Counted from the first letter of the stretch, positions 1 through 12,377 are shown. The stretch: DNA of 64,000 nt from Smallanthus sonchifolius (GCA_023525975.1 CM042032.1:17738001-17802000), one strand, 5' to 3'. Notes: a model not told the origin generated them from the letters alone. A program made the numbers and translations.

Positions 1-551
1 TACAGGTACATTTCTTGGCCCTCTAAGCACTATATTGAACGGATCGAATATATCGGATAACCGTAAACCCACCTACGTGGGTATTCTCAATCACGGATGA
101 ATGACTAACGGGTGAAAGATGAAATTGAGAGGATATATATGGTCGAAACGTGTAGGCGACCTCAAGTGTTTGAGTAATCTTCCATAAATCAAGGACGAAG
201 ACGGTCAATTTGGAATTTTGAAGTGTTTTTTTGTTACCCGTAAAGAGGTTCAGTGTTCACATTCAAAGGAACCGTGAACCCTTTGAAATTCCCGTGTACG
301 GTTAACTTACCGTGAACAGCCCAGAAACCGTGACCCTATTTGACCGTAAACCCAGGGAAACCGTGACTAAGCAAAGTCATAGAAATTTGTTCTACATGAA
401 AAATGGAGTGATTTGGCCAGGAAATGAGAGAGATATGGCCAAGCAAAGTCTGGCAAAATTCTGGCAGTTTGATGTTGGAAACTTAGGCTTGTTTCCAGAT
501 TGGAGGGGGGGGGGGGGAAGAGGCCTTGGGGCCAAGATTTGGGAAAGGGAA

Positions 552-827
552 TGTAGGACCTAGTAGTATGATTAAGCTTATTGGTATTTTAGTATAACCG
601 TGAACAGGGGTTCACGACTTGGGTGTATGGGCCGGCCTAATCGTTTGTGGTTAGCGCTTGTGTTAAATTTCTTTGTATTTCTTGAAAGCAATACATTCAT
701 TTTTACCTTGATTTATCTATTCTTGAATCACCATACTTAGTAGTTTTCGTCTACTAAGTGTGAGAATTGATATCGTGTTCGTGTTTGTGTGTTTATTCGA
801 AGATCCATATAGAGATTGGGACTTATA
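552..827 (+). mobile_element. LTR of the tandem element, copy 1 (65-bp internal deletion)
   Basis: This starts TGTAGGACC directly after a purine run (GGGAAAGGGAA, with a longer G run at 508-520) and ends GGGACTTATA just before ATTGGTAT, a weak match to the TGGTATCAGAGC primer site. The related remnant ending at 26922 keeps the canonical ACTTACA end, which supports this boundary. Compared with copy 2 it lacks 65 bp between GGCCGGCC and TAATCG, and those 65 bp hold the TATA box. The LTR identity is inferred from structure. Confidence 0.7.
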
Positions 828-837
828 ATTGGTATTA

Positions 838-1810
838 GATCCTTTAGAAAGTTTGCAATGGGATCATATCATTCTGTAGGCAGACCAAGGAACATTTTTC
901 AGCATGGATTTACTCAGACAGGTCAAATAGATTGTCAATATTCAGATCCTTCTAAACTCATGCTTTAGTGTAAAATCTAAGTCTTTCACTGTGATTTAAA
1001 TTATCATGTTTTGAGTAGAATTAGTTATGACTTAATTGGTCCCACACTCATATCTTAGAAACCTGTAATTAATATACTGTGAATTGTGTGAATTCTTGAT
1101 GAACTATAATGGACCCCACAGCTTATCAGGTAAACCTTCCCTTCCTCATGGTGTTTTGAGCACCTAAATGATAACTAATTGAGCATAACTAGCACGGTTT
1201 GTGAACTGATTTTAGGAATATCAAAATTTTGCCCAGGAATACAGCACGACGAACTTACGTATCCTGAATTCGTCAAAGACTTTTTATCTCAGTCACCATG
1301 GACCAAAAGAAAAAATATATACAGGTATATTTATATCTACGCCTTTAACTTACGTATCCTGAATTCGTCAAAGACATATCTTTTGAATTGTACCTAATGC
1401 ACTACATTAACATTGCGTGTCTTTTTGCTCAGAATTCTGCTTTGCAGATTAGATTTGCACTTTCGTTGAGTGTCTTTTCACTTTTTGCACGACAACGCAT
1501 GTCTTTTACTTATATACTATATACATAGACTTGTAACAAGTCAGCTCGCAACCCCTTTGTGAAGGGTCTCAGTATATTAATTATAGGTTTCTGAGATATG
1601 AGTGTGGGACCCATTAAGTCATAACTAATTCTACTCAAAACATGATAATTTAAATCACAGTGAAAGACTTAGGTTTGACACTAAAGATGAGTTTAGAAGG
1701 ATCTGAATATTGACAATCTACTTGACCTCTCTGAGTAAATACATGTTGAAAAATGTTCCTTGGTCTGCCTACAGATCGATATGATCCCACCACAAACTTC
1801 CTAAAGGATC
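838..1810. repeat. Long inverted repeat, copy 1 (about 240-bp arms)
   Basis: Bases 838-1079 and 1570-1810 are inverted copies of each other with roughly 90 percent identity by eye, separated by a 490-bp loop. The outer ends read GATCCTTTAGAAAGTTT and AAACTTCCTAAAGGATC. A transcript from the upstream LTR would fold into a 240-bp stem. The shape could be a foldback or MITE-like element inserted beside the primer site, or a rearranged internal region. I find no clear target duplication and no transposase. Within the loop a 28-bp sequence (AACTTACGTATCCTGAATTC...) occurs twice, at about 1252 and 1347. Confidence 0.85.
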
Positions 1811-2757
1811 GGTGTTTTGTTAGTATGTATAGTCATAGTTAGTCTTATAATTGTTTTAATTGAATCCAATGTTTTTTTTGTTCTATTAATTTTACTTAAT
1901 TTCATTTTATTTTGGTTTAAATCATAAAAAATGACCTAGTTCGATTTTTGAGATAAAGCATTTAAGGGATTAACATCTTTTTTTGTTCACGGCTTTGCGT
2001 TGTGGCCCACCATAGTTCTCGGTGGGCCCCCATCTTCTGGATACCGGGTAGTGTGAAGGAAAATATAAAACCCTTTGATAGGGGTTTTAGGGTTCACGAC
2101 CACTTTCTTAAACTCAAAATAACTCTTTCTCTCAATTCTTGAGGCAATATACTAATTACATTGCTGAAAGCTCGACCATATTGCTTTGCTTCAAGATTCT
2201 TTTAAGTACAGGTACATTTCTTGGCCCTCTAAGCACTATATTGAACGGATCGAATATATCGGATAACCGTAAACCCACCTACGTGGGTATTCTCAATCAC
2301 GGATGAATGACTAACGGGTGAAAGATGAAATTGAGAGGATATATATGGTCGAAACGTGTAGGCGACCTCAAGTGTTTGAGTAATCTTCCATAAATCAAGG
2401 ACGAAGACGGTCAATTTGGAATTTTGAAGTGTTTTTTTGTTACCCGTAAAGAGGTTCAGTGTTCACATTCAAAGGAACCGTGAACCCTTTGAAATTCCCG
2501 TGTACGGTTAACTTACCGTGAACAGCCCAGAAACCGTGACCCTATTTGACCGTAAACCCAGGGAAACCGTGACTAAGCAAAGTCATAGAAATTTGTTCTA
2601 CATGAAAAATGGAGTGATTTGGCCAGGAAATGAGAGAGATATGGCCAAGCAAAGTCTGGCAAAATTCTGGCAGTTTGATGTTGGAAACTTAGGCTTGTTT
2701 CCAGATTGGAGGGGGGGGGGGGGAAGAGGCCTTGGGGCCAAGATTTGGGAAAGGGAA

Positions 2758-3098
2758 TGTAGGACCTAGTAGTATGATTAAGCTTATTGGTATTTTAGTA
2801 TAACCGTGAACAGGGGTTCATGACTTGGGTGTATGGGCCGGCCATTAGGCCGAGTAGTTGTAATTTATTCCTAGTATTATTTGTCTAGGTATAAATACTT
2901 CTATACCCTAATCGTTTGTGGTTAGCGCTTGTGTTAAATTTCTTTGTATTTCTTGAAAGCAATACATTCATTTTTACCTTGATTTATCTATTCTTGAATC
3001 ACCATACTTAGTAGTTTTCGTCTACTAAGTGTGAGAATTGATATCGTGTTCGTGTTTGTGTGTTTATTCGAAGATCCATATAGAGATTGGGACTTATA
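2758..3098 (+). mobile_element. LTR of the tandem element, copy 2 (full length, 341 bp)
   Basis: It has the same limits as the copy-1 LTR but keeps the 65 bp with the TATA box at 2890-2897. A purine tract precedes it and a degenerate primer site (TTGGTATTAG) follows. The stretch from GTTGTAATTTA to the end is closely matched by the solo remnant at 26680-26922, which shows this is a dispersed LTR family and not a local satellite. Confidence 0.72.
2890..2897 (+). promoter_or_regulatory. TATA box of the tandem-element LTR
   Basis: TATAAATA sits about 130 bp into the LTR, in the context GGTATAAATACTTC, and is conserved at 26714-26721. Copy 1 has lost it. The position suits the U3/R border of a copia LTR. 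Confidence 0.55.
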
Positions 3099-3108
3099 AT
3101 TGGTATTA

Positions 3109-4081
3109 GATCCTTTAGAAAGTTTGCAATGGGATCATATCATTCTGTAGGCAGACCAAGGAACATTTTTCAGCATGGATTTACTCAGACAGGTCAAATA
3201 GATTGTCAATATTCAGATCCTTCTAAACTCATGCTTTAGTGTAAAATCTAAGTCTTTCACTGTGATTTAAATTATCATGTTTTGAGTAGAATTAGTTATG
3301 ACTTAATTGGTCCCACACTCATATCTTAGAAACCTGTAATTAATATACTGTGAATTGTGTGAATTCTTGATGAACTATAATGGACCCCACAGCTTATCAG
3401 GTAAACCTTCCCTTCCTCATGGTGTTTTGAGCACCTAAATGATAACTAATTGAGCATAACTAGCACGGTTTGTGAACTGATTTTAGGAATATCAAAATTT
3501 TGCCCAGGAATACAGCACGACGAACTTACGTATCCTGAATTCGTCAAAGACTTTTTATCTCAGTCACCATGGACCAAAAGAAAAAATATATACAGGTATA
3601 TTTATATCTACGCCTTTAACTTACGTATCCTGAATTCGTCAAAGACATATCTTTTGAATTGTACCTAATGCACTACATTAACATTGCGTGTCTTTTTGCT
3701 CAGAATTCTGCTTTGCAGATTAGATTTGCACTTTCGTTGAGTGTCTTTTCACTTTTTGCACGACAACGCATGTCTTTTACTTATATACTATATACATAGA
3801 CTTGTAACAAGTCAGCTCGCAACCCCTTTGTGAAGGGTCTCAGTATATTAATTATAGGTTTCTGAGATATGAGTGTGGGACCCATTAAGTCATAACTAAT
3901 TCTACTCAAAACATGATAATTTAAATCACAGTGAAAGACTTAGGTTTGACACTAAAGATGAGTTTAGAAGGATCTGAATATTGACAATCTACTTGACCTC
4001 TCTGAGTAAATACATGTTGAAAAATGTTCCTTGGTCTGCCTACAGATCGATATGATCCCACCACAAACTTCCTAAAGGATC
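3109..4081. repeat. Long inverted repeat, copy 2
   Basis: This is the same foldback structure in the second tandem unit, with arms at 3109-3350 and 3841-4081. It lies 10 bp after the end of the copy-2 LTR. Confidence 0.85.
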
Positions 4082-4274
4082 GGTGTTTTGTTAGTATGTA
4101 TAGTCATAGTTAGTCTTATAATTGTTTTAATTGAATCCAATGTTTTTTTTGTTCTATTAATTTTACTTAATTTCATTTTATTTTGGTTTAAATCATAAAA
4201 AATGACCTAGTTCGATTTTTGAGATAAAGCATTTAAGGGATTAACATCTTTTTTTGTTCACGGCTTTGCGTTGT

Positions 4275-4341
4275 GGCCCACCATAGTTCTCGGTGGGCCC
4301 CCATCTTCTGGATACCGGGTAGTGTGAAGGAAAATATAAAA
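4275..4341 (+). promoter_or_regulatory. Promoter-like segment with GGCCCACC hairpin and TATA box
   Basis: GGCCCACC, a 9-base loop and GGTGGGCC form a perfect 8-bp stem (copy 1 at 2004-2028). The stem is followed about 35 bp later by AAATATAAAACC (copy 1 at 2061-2072). The GGGCCCAC core resembles plant TCP-factor sites. Downstream sequence is CT-rich like a plant 5' leader. A second transcription start in each unit is an inference. Confidence 0.35.
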
Positions 4342-4928
4342 CCCTTTGATAGGGGTTTTAGGGTTCACGACCACTTTCTTAAACTCAAAATAACTCTTTC
4401 TCTCAATTCTTGAGGCAATATACTAATTACATTGCTGAAAGCTCGACCATATTGCTTTGCTTCAAGATTCTTTTAAGTACAGGTACATTTCTTGGCCCTC
4501 TAAGCACTATATTGAACGGATCGAATATATCGGATAACCGTAAACCCACCTACGTGGGTATTCTCAATCACGGATGAATGACTAACGGGTGAAAGATGAA
4601 ATTGAGAGGATATATATGGTCGAAACGTGTAGGCGACCTCAAGTGTTTGAGTAATCTTCCATAAATCAAGGACGAAGACGGTCAATTTGGAATTTTGAAG
4701 TGTTTTTTTGTTACCCGTAAAGAGGTTCAGTGTTCACATTCAAAGGAACCGTGAACCCTTTGAAATTCCTGTGTACGGTTAACTTACCGTGAACAGCCCA
4801 GAAACCGTGACCCTATTTGACCGTAAACCCAGGGAAACCTAATATCCTTTGTTTCCCAAGAACTTTTGAAGTTTATTTTAACTATTACTCATTAATTGTG
4901 GTTCTAAGTTGAAAAATTTTGTGCAGAT

Positions 4929-7324
4929 ATGGCCGAGATGAGATTTGTTCCTGATCACAATGTTTGTGCGTTTACTCTAGATCCACCTGAGGAGTATGAA
5001 TACTTCAATTCTATGGTTGTGGGGTTAACACTTTCCCCTATCAACTATGCCATTATGGAGAATCCTATAATATACAGAAGTTTTATTCATGAGTTCTGGG
5101 CAACTGCCACCATTCATCCCAATGACAACGGGGAGGAATGCATCATTGGAACTATTCAGAACAAGAGAATAAGAATATCAGAGGCTATTATCTGAGAGGC
5201 CCTACAGTTTGGAGATGAACCTGTATTTCCAACAAAGCTAGCTACAGATACTGTTACCCCCTGTCCTACTAAGAATGGGGGTATGAAGGTGATTACCTAC
5301 CTGCTTACAAGAAGCTACTGAATCCTTATTGGAGATATCTTGCACATGTGTGAATGAACTGCCTATCAGGAAGAAAAGGGGGGTTTGATGAAATAAATGC
5401 CACCATATCCTCGGCTATGGTTGCCCTGACCATGAGCTGGAACTACAACTTTTCCAAGATGATATTTGAATAACTAAAGAGCAATTTGAAAGGGGGCAAG
5501 AAGGATATCTTTCTGATGTATCCTAGGTTTCTTCAGATCATCCTCAACATAAATCATGCAGATCTGGAACCTACTATGGAAACTCTGGACCTGAAGGCAA
5601 TGGGTCCAATGATTTTCAAGTTCATGAACATCAACAAGCAAGGGAAAAGAGTATATCAGGGGTTGCATCCCCTTGAGAAGTTTTGCAGATTCGCTGCCTT
5701 AGCAAATGAAGAAGTTGAAGAGCGGGCTGTCCAACTTGACGCCGAGGTTGCTGAGGAACAACTACTATCTCCTCAACCACAGATAGAGCAACCCAACGAA
5801 CCACAACCACAAGAGCCAGTTGTGCCTGAGTCAGAAGATGCTGAAGTTAAATCTTCTTCTCAAAGTCAAGGCACACCGGAAAGACCTTTAGTACCAATCA
5901 ATCGGTTTGTCAGGAAAATGGAAAGAAATAGGCGTCGGGTTGAGAATCCTCCTCTCACCTCCTCGTCTAACCAAGCTGACACCGATCCTGAGTACACACT
6001 GGATCATGATCTTCAATCAAGATCAAGAAAACGAAGAGATCCGAGAATAGTTAGAATGCCACCAACACCAACACCAACATCAACTGCAACACCTTCCTCA
6101 TCCACTCAGATACCACATTCACCACCACCCATCTCAACCCTACCTCAGTCATCTTCCTAGGTGAGCCCCTCTACCGTAGCTTTTGACACTAATCAATTCT
6201 TTGTGTCATCGACTGAATCATATAGATCCAAGAAAGCAAAGGTCAAGAGTCATGTAGATTCATCCACCCCTGCTCCTGTAGATTCGCACATTCAGCAAGA
6301 AAGGGTGTTTGCACTAAATTACAAGTGGGTGATCAAAACTCAAAGAGTATGGACTTGGAAGCAAATCAGGGATTTCTAACTGCCCTCTTTGATCTTAAGA
6401 AGAAACTAGAAGATCTAGAGGCAAAAGCTAATGAGAAGCCACATGATGATGATAATGATGATGATGGTGATAATCAAGGAGTTGGAGATGGCGGGGGAAG
6501 TAACCAGGGCAATCAAAATGAAGAATATCAGGATGATGAACATTTTAATTTTGATTTTGAAGGGAATCTTGGTGATAATCAAGATGATGTGTCTCGTGGT
6601 GACTTAGACAAATACAAGCCCCGTGGATTCGTCTAAAGTGGAAATGTTTGACAGTTCTTATGATTCTGAGCTAGAGCGACTAAATCAAGACATTGATGAT
6701 GAAGTCAATCTAGTTAGCTCCATAAATGAAGCAAATGAATCATCAAGTGCAGGAGTAAAGATAAGAAAAGAACATCCTTCATGGCTATTACCACCTGGTC
6801 TGCCTTCTGAAACTCATGTTACTACAAATATAGAAGGTTATTATTCAAAGAGATGTGACAGGTCGGGGATTGCCTCCTAGCAATTTGATCAAGAGAAGAA
6901 CATGTTCGTGGTAATGAGGAGCAGTGGTAGGCTGGAATACTACAAGCACTCTAATGATTTTAGTTCCTGGACCAATCTCGATCTTCGGGAGTTAAATGAA
7001 GCATTTTTTGTCAACAGAGGAAATGTTACAATGGCAAACATGTTTTATGACTTTCTTTAGCGACAATGCCTGACAAATTTTGCCAGTATGAAGACCGCTG
7101 ACTCAAAATTGAAGAAAGCAAAGGGTGTGAAGGACTCTCGTACCGGTAAAAGTGTATATAGCATTATCTGGCCAGCAACAAAGATCAGTAAGAAAGTACA
7201 TATTTTCAAGAAAGTACATGTTCACAAGAAAGTACGTGTGAATTCACTGAAGGACTTCCAGTTTTGGGCTTATGATCAAGTTTCTGTTAAAGCTTTGATT
7301 ATGACAAGTACTACTGAGTTTTGA
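4929..7324 (+). pseudogene. Copia accessory ORF (aORF), decayed
   Basis: The ATG at 4929 opens a protein beginning MAEMRFVPDHN. A splice-acceptor-like TTTTGTGCAG lies just before it. The first frame stops at 5195. After further stops and shifts, homology resumes through 6160 with the family signature FLMYPRFLQIILN near 5514-5550, then a Q/P/S-rich stretch, an acidic D/N/G-rich stretch (6430-6600) and a C-terminal part near 6900-7324 (KGVKDSRTGKS, FWAYDQVSVK). The C-terminal part aligns with the end of the element A aORF at 31858-32300. The family is found downstream of pol in copia elements of this window. Its function is unknown; the position is that of an env-like ORF, but I see no membrane segment. 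The matching pol is absent, because the tandem array joins directly upstream. Confidence 0.75.
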
Positions 7325-8165
7325 ATTATAGATCCTTTTTGTGACACATAGTAGTCCAGGTCAATACCCATTGTCATATTTGCACATTCCTATTTTATAT
7401 TTCTTGGAATATTATCTTTGACATAGTATTGTCAGGAGTCTAGCTAAGGGACAAGTGTCATATTTAGTAATTTTTAAGAATTACTAGGAAATAAACGATA
7501 ATAACCCGCATTGAACGTTCGTTGGTGATTAACGAGATTTTATTCCAGTAAAAGTCTAGGGACACGTTTTAATATAAAAAAAACGTATGATCATAGGTGG
7601 AGATAACAAACAATATATATGTACAAAAGATGACGACATGGCCCTATTTGATTACGTCACTAGTACAAAAATGAATTGATATTTATGACTGTGATTGTTA
7701 CAAATTTCCAACACTTGAGTCCAACTAAAAGAAACAACTCAATATATATAAGTCTCAACATAAAATAAAGGAACATTTTAATATTTCTATGAATGGTCAC
7801 ACAAAATAATGAACTACCGATTTGAACGTCCAACTCACACTATAAAACATCAACTCCAAAAACTATCATCACAATCCAACCACCATTTTTCCTACCTCAT
7901 TTTCGTCCATAGGAAGGAAACCAAACCCATTGATCTTCAACGGAATTAGTAATTAGATTGTGACTAATGTAATGATGGGAGAAATGATGATAATATGGTG
8001 AATGCTTCAAGCAAGGCCCAAACCCCCATCCCTCACCCTCACCTTACGACATCACCATGCTCACCACCATACCAATCATGTTTACTTCTTCCACACACCA
8101 CACCAACATCCATACCTTATCATAATGACCAATGATGATTACCAAACCTACACACAATCTATCTA

Positions 8166-8175
8166 CTATAAATAG
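8166..8175 (+). promoter_or_regulatory. TATA box in the H1 LTR
   Basis: CTATAAATAG is followed about 25 bp later by CACTTGCACCAACACC and a CT-rich leader, a typical layout for an LTR transcription start. Confidence 0.5.
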
Positions 8176-9852
8176 AACATGAACCCATATAAAACACTTG
8201 CACCAACACCCCTTAACTCCCTTCTCCCTCCCTTGGCTGATTCATTTAGGATTTCACCCAATCCCCCTCTCCAAAACCGAAAATGCAAACAATTCCCGTA
8301 ACTCAGCTTCATGCCAGATTTTCGGTCAACTTCGGAAGGCCATATCTCTTTCGTTCCTTGGTCAAATCAGTCCATTATTTTTCTAGAATGAAGCTCTATG
8401 TTAACAGAGGAGAACCCAAGTGGAATCACTCGAATCCATGGAGTATTCGACCTCCAAACAGCCTACGAAAAAACGTCGCTCGATGAAGGTCAAAGCTGGA
8501 TAGTTTTTCCCATTTTCTTGTTTTGAGGTACCTACACAACTCCAAATCTAGTAATTCTTTTTCACATCTCCTCTGGTTTCAGTAAACCTGATTTTAGAAA
8601 GAAACCCCAAGTCATTTGGTCTTCTAAAACCATCTAAAAGTCTACTTGGAGTACGCCTAAAATCTGAGTTTTCAAGAACAAAATAAAACATAAAAGTCTT
8701 GATGATTTTTGCTTTATGTCTTCATGAGTCATGTTTGAATACATATATTTATACACGTACATATTCATACATAAAATACCAAACTAGAAGGACCATGGTC
8801 AAGACAAGGACACATCAAATATAAACTACATATATATATATACTATCACATAAAATAACACTTGGATGCTGGTGTTCTTCATAAACCCTTCATTCCATTC
8901 ATGTGTTATGTTGAAGGATACATGTTCGTGAAGTTATATGATCATGTGTGACTTACCTGGCAAGACCCGAGGTAGTGTCCTATGATTCAAGAAGACATAC
9001 GAACGATTATCATCAACATATGAACGTGAAAGGTGTTACTAAAAATATATGTTTATGGATAAAATTTGTGATATATATGTGTTGGTATACGGTTTTGGTT
9101 AAATCATGGAAATGTTCCAGGAATTAAAGATTAGTATCCTAATATGAACATTTGATATATGTACATGGAACATATGAAGAGATTCGGTTAAAAATAAATT
9201 ATCACATGACATCATAGAACATATGTGAATATATTTTATGTTGTTACAAAAATAATATTTATTTTTGGTACACTTAATAAGTCACCAATAGGGAAACATA
9301 TTATTTTCTCGGAAAATATATAAGCATCTAGACTGGATAAATAATAACCAATGAGTCGTAAATGAAAACCCTATTTTTACTAAACAAAGGCGTACTTAAC
9401 GGGATTCGTTATGTCGGATGAACAACTTATGTATAAGACGGGTAGTCTTAACACATTAGTACCCTTGTGTGATTAGGGTACGGATAGACATGAACTCTTA
9501 GCGCACTGTTATTTGGATTTCATCGGACACAAGGTGAGTTCACGGCCACCTTTCGCTTTTTAAAGTTTTGTAAACTGCGTGGGAGAAACATACTTACACT
9601 AAGTATTACAGTATTGTTTAATATATGTAGAAACATTGTTGTTTTATACAATTGGGAAAGCATTGCAAACATGTTTATATGATAACAAGGAAACAAGACA
9701 CTAACACTATGTCATACATGGTGAACAATATAGCGCTTAAAGTCCTCGGAATAAAAACTTAATAACCATTAGCGATGGACTTAGCCCGGGATTCTATGGA
9801 TACTACTATTGGGGGTGACGCCCCCGGTCATGGTTAGTCGCACTAACCAGGG

Positions 9853-9857
9853 GTCCA
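9853..9857. repeat. Target-site duplication of G1, left
   Basis: GTCCA is repeated at 20161-20165, immediately outside the other LTR. This marks a single integration event. Confidence 0.88.
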
Positions 9858-12361
9858 TGTAACATTTCTGAATTTTAGTATTCATATTTCAATTCAATGT
9901 AATGCAATTTCAAACTCAATACCCGTGCACTGTCTTATTATTTTTCTCGCCATAAATTAAATGCAAGGATTCAATACAAGTTCGCAAGTTTTACTCGATT
10001 ATATACACTTAAACAATATGCAAGAAACTATGTTAATCAAACTTATCAAATCTGAAAAGTCAAGGACTAAAGTTGAAAAATTATCAAGAAACCCTAACTA
10101 GCACGGTCGTGCTTCGTCCTGGCACGGTCGCGCCAAGTGCCTTGGCACGATCGCGCGACTGGTCCTGGAACGATCGCGCCCGATGCCTAAGCACGGTCGC
10201 GCCTATCTTGGCACGGTCGCGCCCGCGTAACAGTCGAAACATAAATGCTGTTTCAAAACGCCCGATCGTTTGAAATTCGAAACCGATTACGTTTTATTTT
10301 CTTTAACAAAGAAAAATATCTCAGTCCATTACGAGTTTTATCAATCCAATTACGAATTCTCTCAAGAAAAACCGTCCAAAATTTCTCCCAAGCCTCGAAT
10401 CATTCTTTTCGATCCTGTTGCTAGCAATTAATCAAGAGCCTCGATCCTCCGAACATCTCTAAGTATTCTGAAGCGTTGGAACAGCCGGAATCGCAGCAGA
10501 AGACGCCGGAAGCCATTCTCACCGTCCCCGTAACTCTTTTCTGCCGTAAACCATCAATTCGATACGCTTCAGGGTAACTATAATCTTTTCCTCAGCCGAT
10601 TCAGTCTCTTTATCAAAAGCCCCTTATCAATTTGGTCTTTCAATATGTAAATCATCCCGAATTAGAATTATTATTTCAATAAAAATGATTTAATCGAATC
10701 CATACTTAAACACGATTTACATGCAATTAAATTATATGAAAAGACTCGTAATAACTCAATAATCAAAATACAAGATTTTTTCAATTCGTGTCTGATTTGG
10801 AACAGACATGGTCGCGCTAATCATCTAGCGCGGCCGTGCCTCATGTAGCGCGGTCGTGCCGACTAGCAGCGCGGTCGTGTCCTCCTGTCCAGACCTAGTC
10901 ATGCCCTCTGGGCTAATCTCTGTTGTGTCTAAGAATCATAGACACGGCCATGCCGAGCTAAGGCACGGTCGTGCCTCGTGAATTGTCCTAGTTGACCTCT
11001 GTTTGATCAAACCCGGTCGCGTCCCGACTAGCGCGGTCGCGCCCGTGGTTCGAGCGCGGTCGTGTCCTTCCCAGGCACGGTCGTGTCTAGGTCAGAATCT
11101 TCGATCAAAATTATTGTTGTTTTATTTTAATCTGTAAATATTCCAGATTAAGTTTTTAAATAAAAATAGTTAGTTTTATAAAAAAGGTATTTGAAAAGAT
11201 CAAATAATTAATCTTGGAATAAATGGAAAATCATTTAATTAAAAGTTTATAAAATTAAATTTGTTATTAAACTTTTCATTTAAAACATTTTATTTGTAAG
11301 TTACATACTTTATAAATAAATAAATAAAGATTATTTATTTATTCTTCATTTTAAATAAAAAACATTTATTTATTTATTAAATTACATTTAACACGTACTT
11401 TATTTTCATAATCAATGATTTTATAAATATTCTATCTTACTATTCAATTCCCAAGCTTAATCAAAATGTTTCAAAAATATTTACTTCAAAATTTTATATA
11501 TGTTATTCAACACTTTTAAATACAAATCAATGTTTTATACACAAATTCAACCTTCATTTTTAAACTTAAACTTCGTGCACATATTTGATTTAATATACAT
11601 TATTATCTAGGTTAACTCGTGCGTATCAAGGATTCTTATTTTATCTATACTCTTTGTTAGCTACACTTCCATACCAAGTGAGTATTCACAACCCCATTTT
11701 ACTCTTTTACACTTTTGGGGTGGAACATGAACTTTATACACATTACACATTTACATTTACACAAACAACACAAGTGCAAAATCCTATTTACATACATGTG
11801 TGCAAAATTTGAGCTTTGTGCCCGAGTGCTAGTTGTGCTAATCTTTGTGAAAACTTATGTGCAATCATTAACTATACAAGCCGACGGTTTTCAATGATAG
11901 ATCTATTGAGTCTGACAAACCCACCCAAGTGGAGGTGATTGATACCGACAACACAATTTGCATACTAGTTACAAAGGTTTGGTTGTAGTTGATTACACAA
12001 TAGCTGCTCCCCATAAATGCCTTATTTTATCATGTTTTGTAAAGGATTTGTTTTCAACTATATGCTATCTATATACAACTGTGTTATACTCATCAACTTT
12101 TTAGTTGACTTTATTTTATTCATGTTTCAGGCCCTAATATGTGAGAATGATTCAAGACGTGCTCAATATAGGATATGGACTTAGCAATTTAAATCAAGAA
12201 TTCTATGAGTTGTTTTATGTTTCTTTGTTTGAATTTGGTTTGTACCTGGATTATTTGTAATGGAAATTTGACTTCAATATATTTCAATCTAGTCAACCAT
12301 GTGCTATGAACAGTCTTACATGTCCCGCCCCGATGATTCCGCCATCGGTTGGGGTGTGACA
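9858..12361 (+). mobile_element. G1 5' LTR
   Basis: It starts TGTAACATTTCTG and ends GGGGTGTGACA. Two clusters of a G+C-rich near-palindromic motif (GGCACGGTCGTGCC and variants) lie at about 10098-10230 and 10808-11090, within otherwise AT-rich DNA. Against the 3' LTR it lacks 25 bp near 10765 that include a GTATAAATAC box. The ORFs at 10073-10273 and 11715-11897 recur in the 3' LTR only because the LTRs are duplicates. Confidence 0.92.
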
Positions 12362-12364
12362 GAT

Positions 12365-12377
12365 TGGTATCAGAGCC
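12365..12377 (+). promoter_or_regulatory. G1 primer-binding site
   Basis: TGGTATCAGAGCC follows the LTR end after GAT. It is complementary to the 3' end of initiator methionine tRNA, the usual minus-strand primer of plant LTR elements. A 680-bp untranslated leader follows up to the gag start. Confidence 0.88.

Larger units (their letters stand above)
1..4839 (+). repeat. 2.27-kb tandem array of a small non-autonomous copia-like LTR element
   Basis: Bases 1-2206, 2207-4477 and 4478-4839 are the same sequence repeated head to tail. The second copy is 65 bp longer than the first and the third stops after 362 bp, where it joins unrelated sequence after AGGGAAACC. By eye the copies differ at only a few bases, so the duplication is recent or an assembly product. 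Each unit contains a purine/G-rich tract, an LTR-like segment, a degenerate primer-binding site, a long inverted repeat and an AT-rich stretch with a second TATA-like box. That order matches LTR-internal-LTR-internal, which unequal recombination between LTRs would give. No gag or pol can be read. Short ORFs recur in each copy only because the DNA recurs. The window begins inside the array, so it may extend to the left. Confidence 0.85.
7432..9857 (+). mobile_element. Gypsy element H1, 5' LTR part 1 (interrupted)
   Basis: No coding sequence is recognisable here. The right edge continues exactly at 20166 once G1 and one GTCCA duplication are removed, and from there runs to an LTR end (GTGTGACA) with a primer site. 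The stretch is therefore U3/R/U5 of a long gypsy LTR of about 3.1 kb. The left edge is uncertain: TGTCAGGAG at 7432 and TGTGACAC at 7340 are both possible. A TATA box sits at 8166. Small ORFs near 8200-8490 look fortuitous. Confidence 0.6.

Noticed and set aside
23..4685. Small ORFs that recur in all copies of the tandem array (for example 23-208, 312-563, 1179-1397)
   Set aside because: They recur only because the DNA is tandemly repeated. Some use non-ATG starts, and none shows a domain or selection signature.
8198..8486. Possible small host gene near a TATA box
   Set aside because: The overlapping frames lack domain features, and the whole stretch is part of the interrupted H1 LTR.
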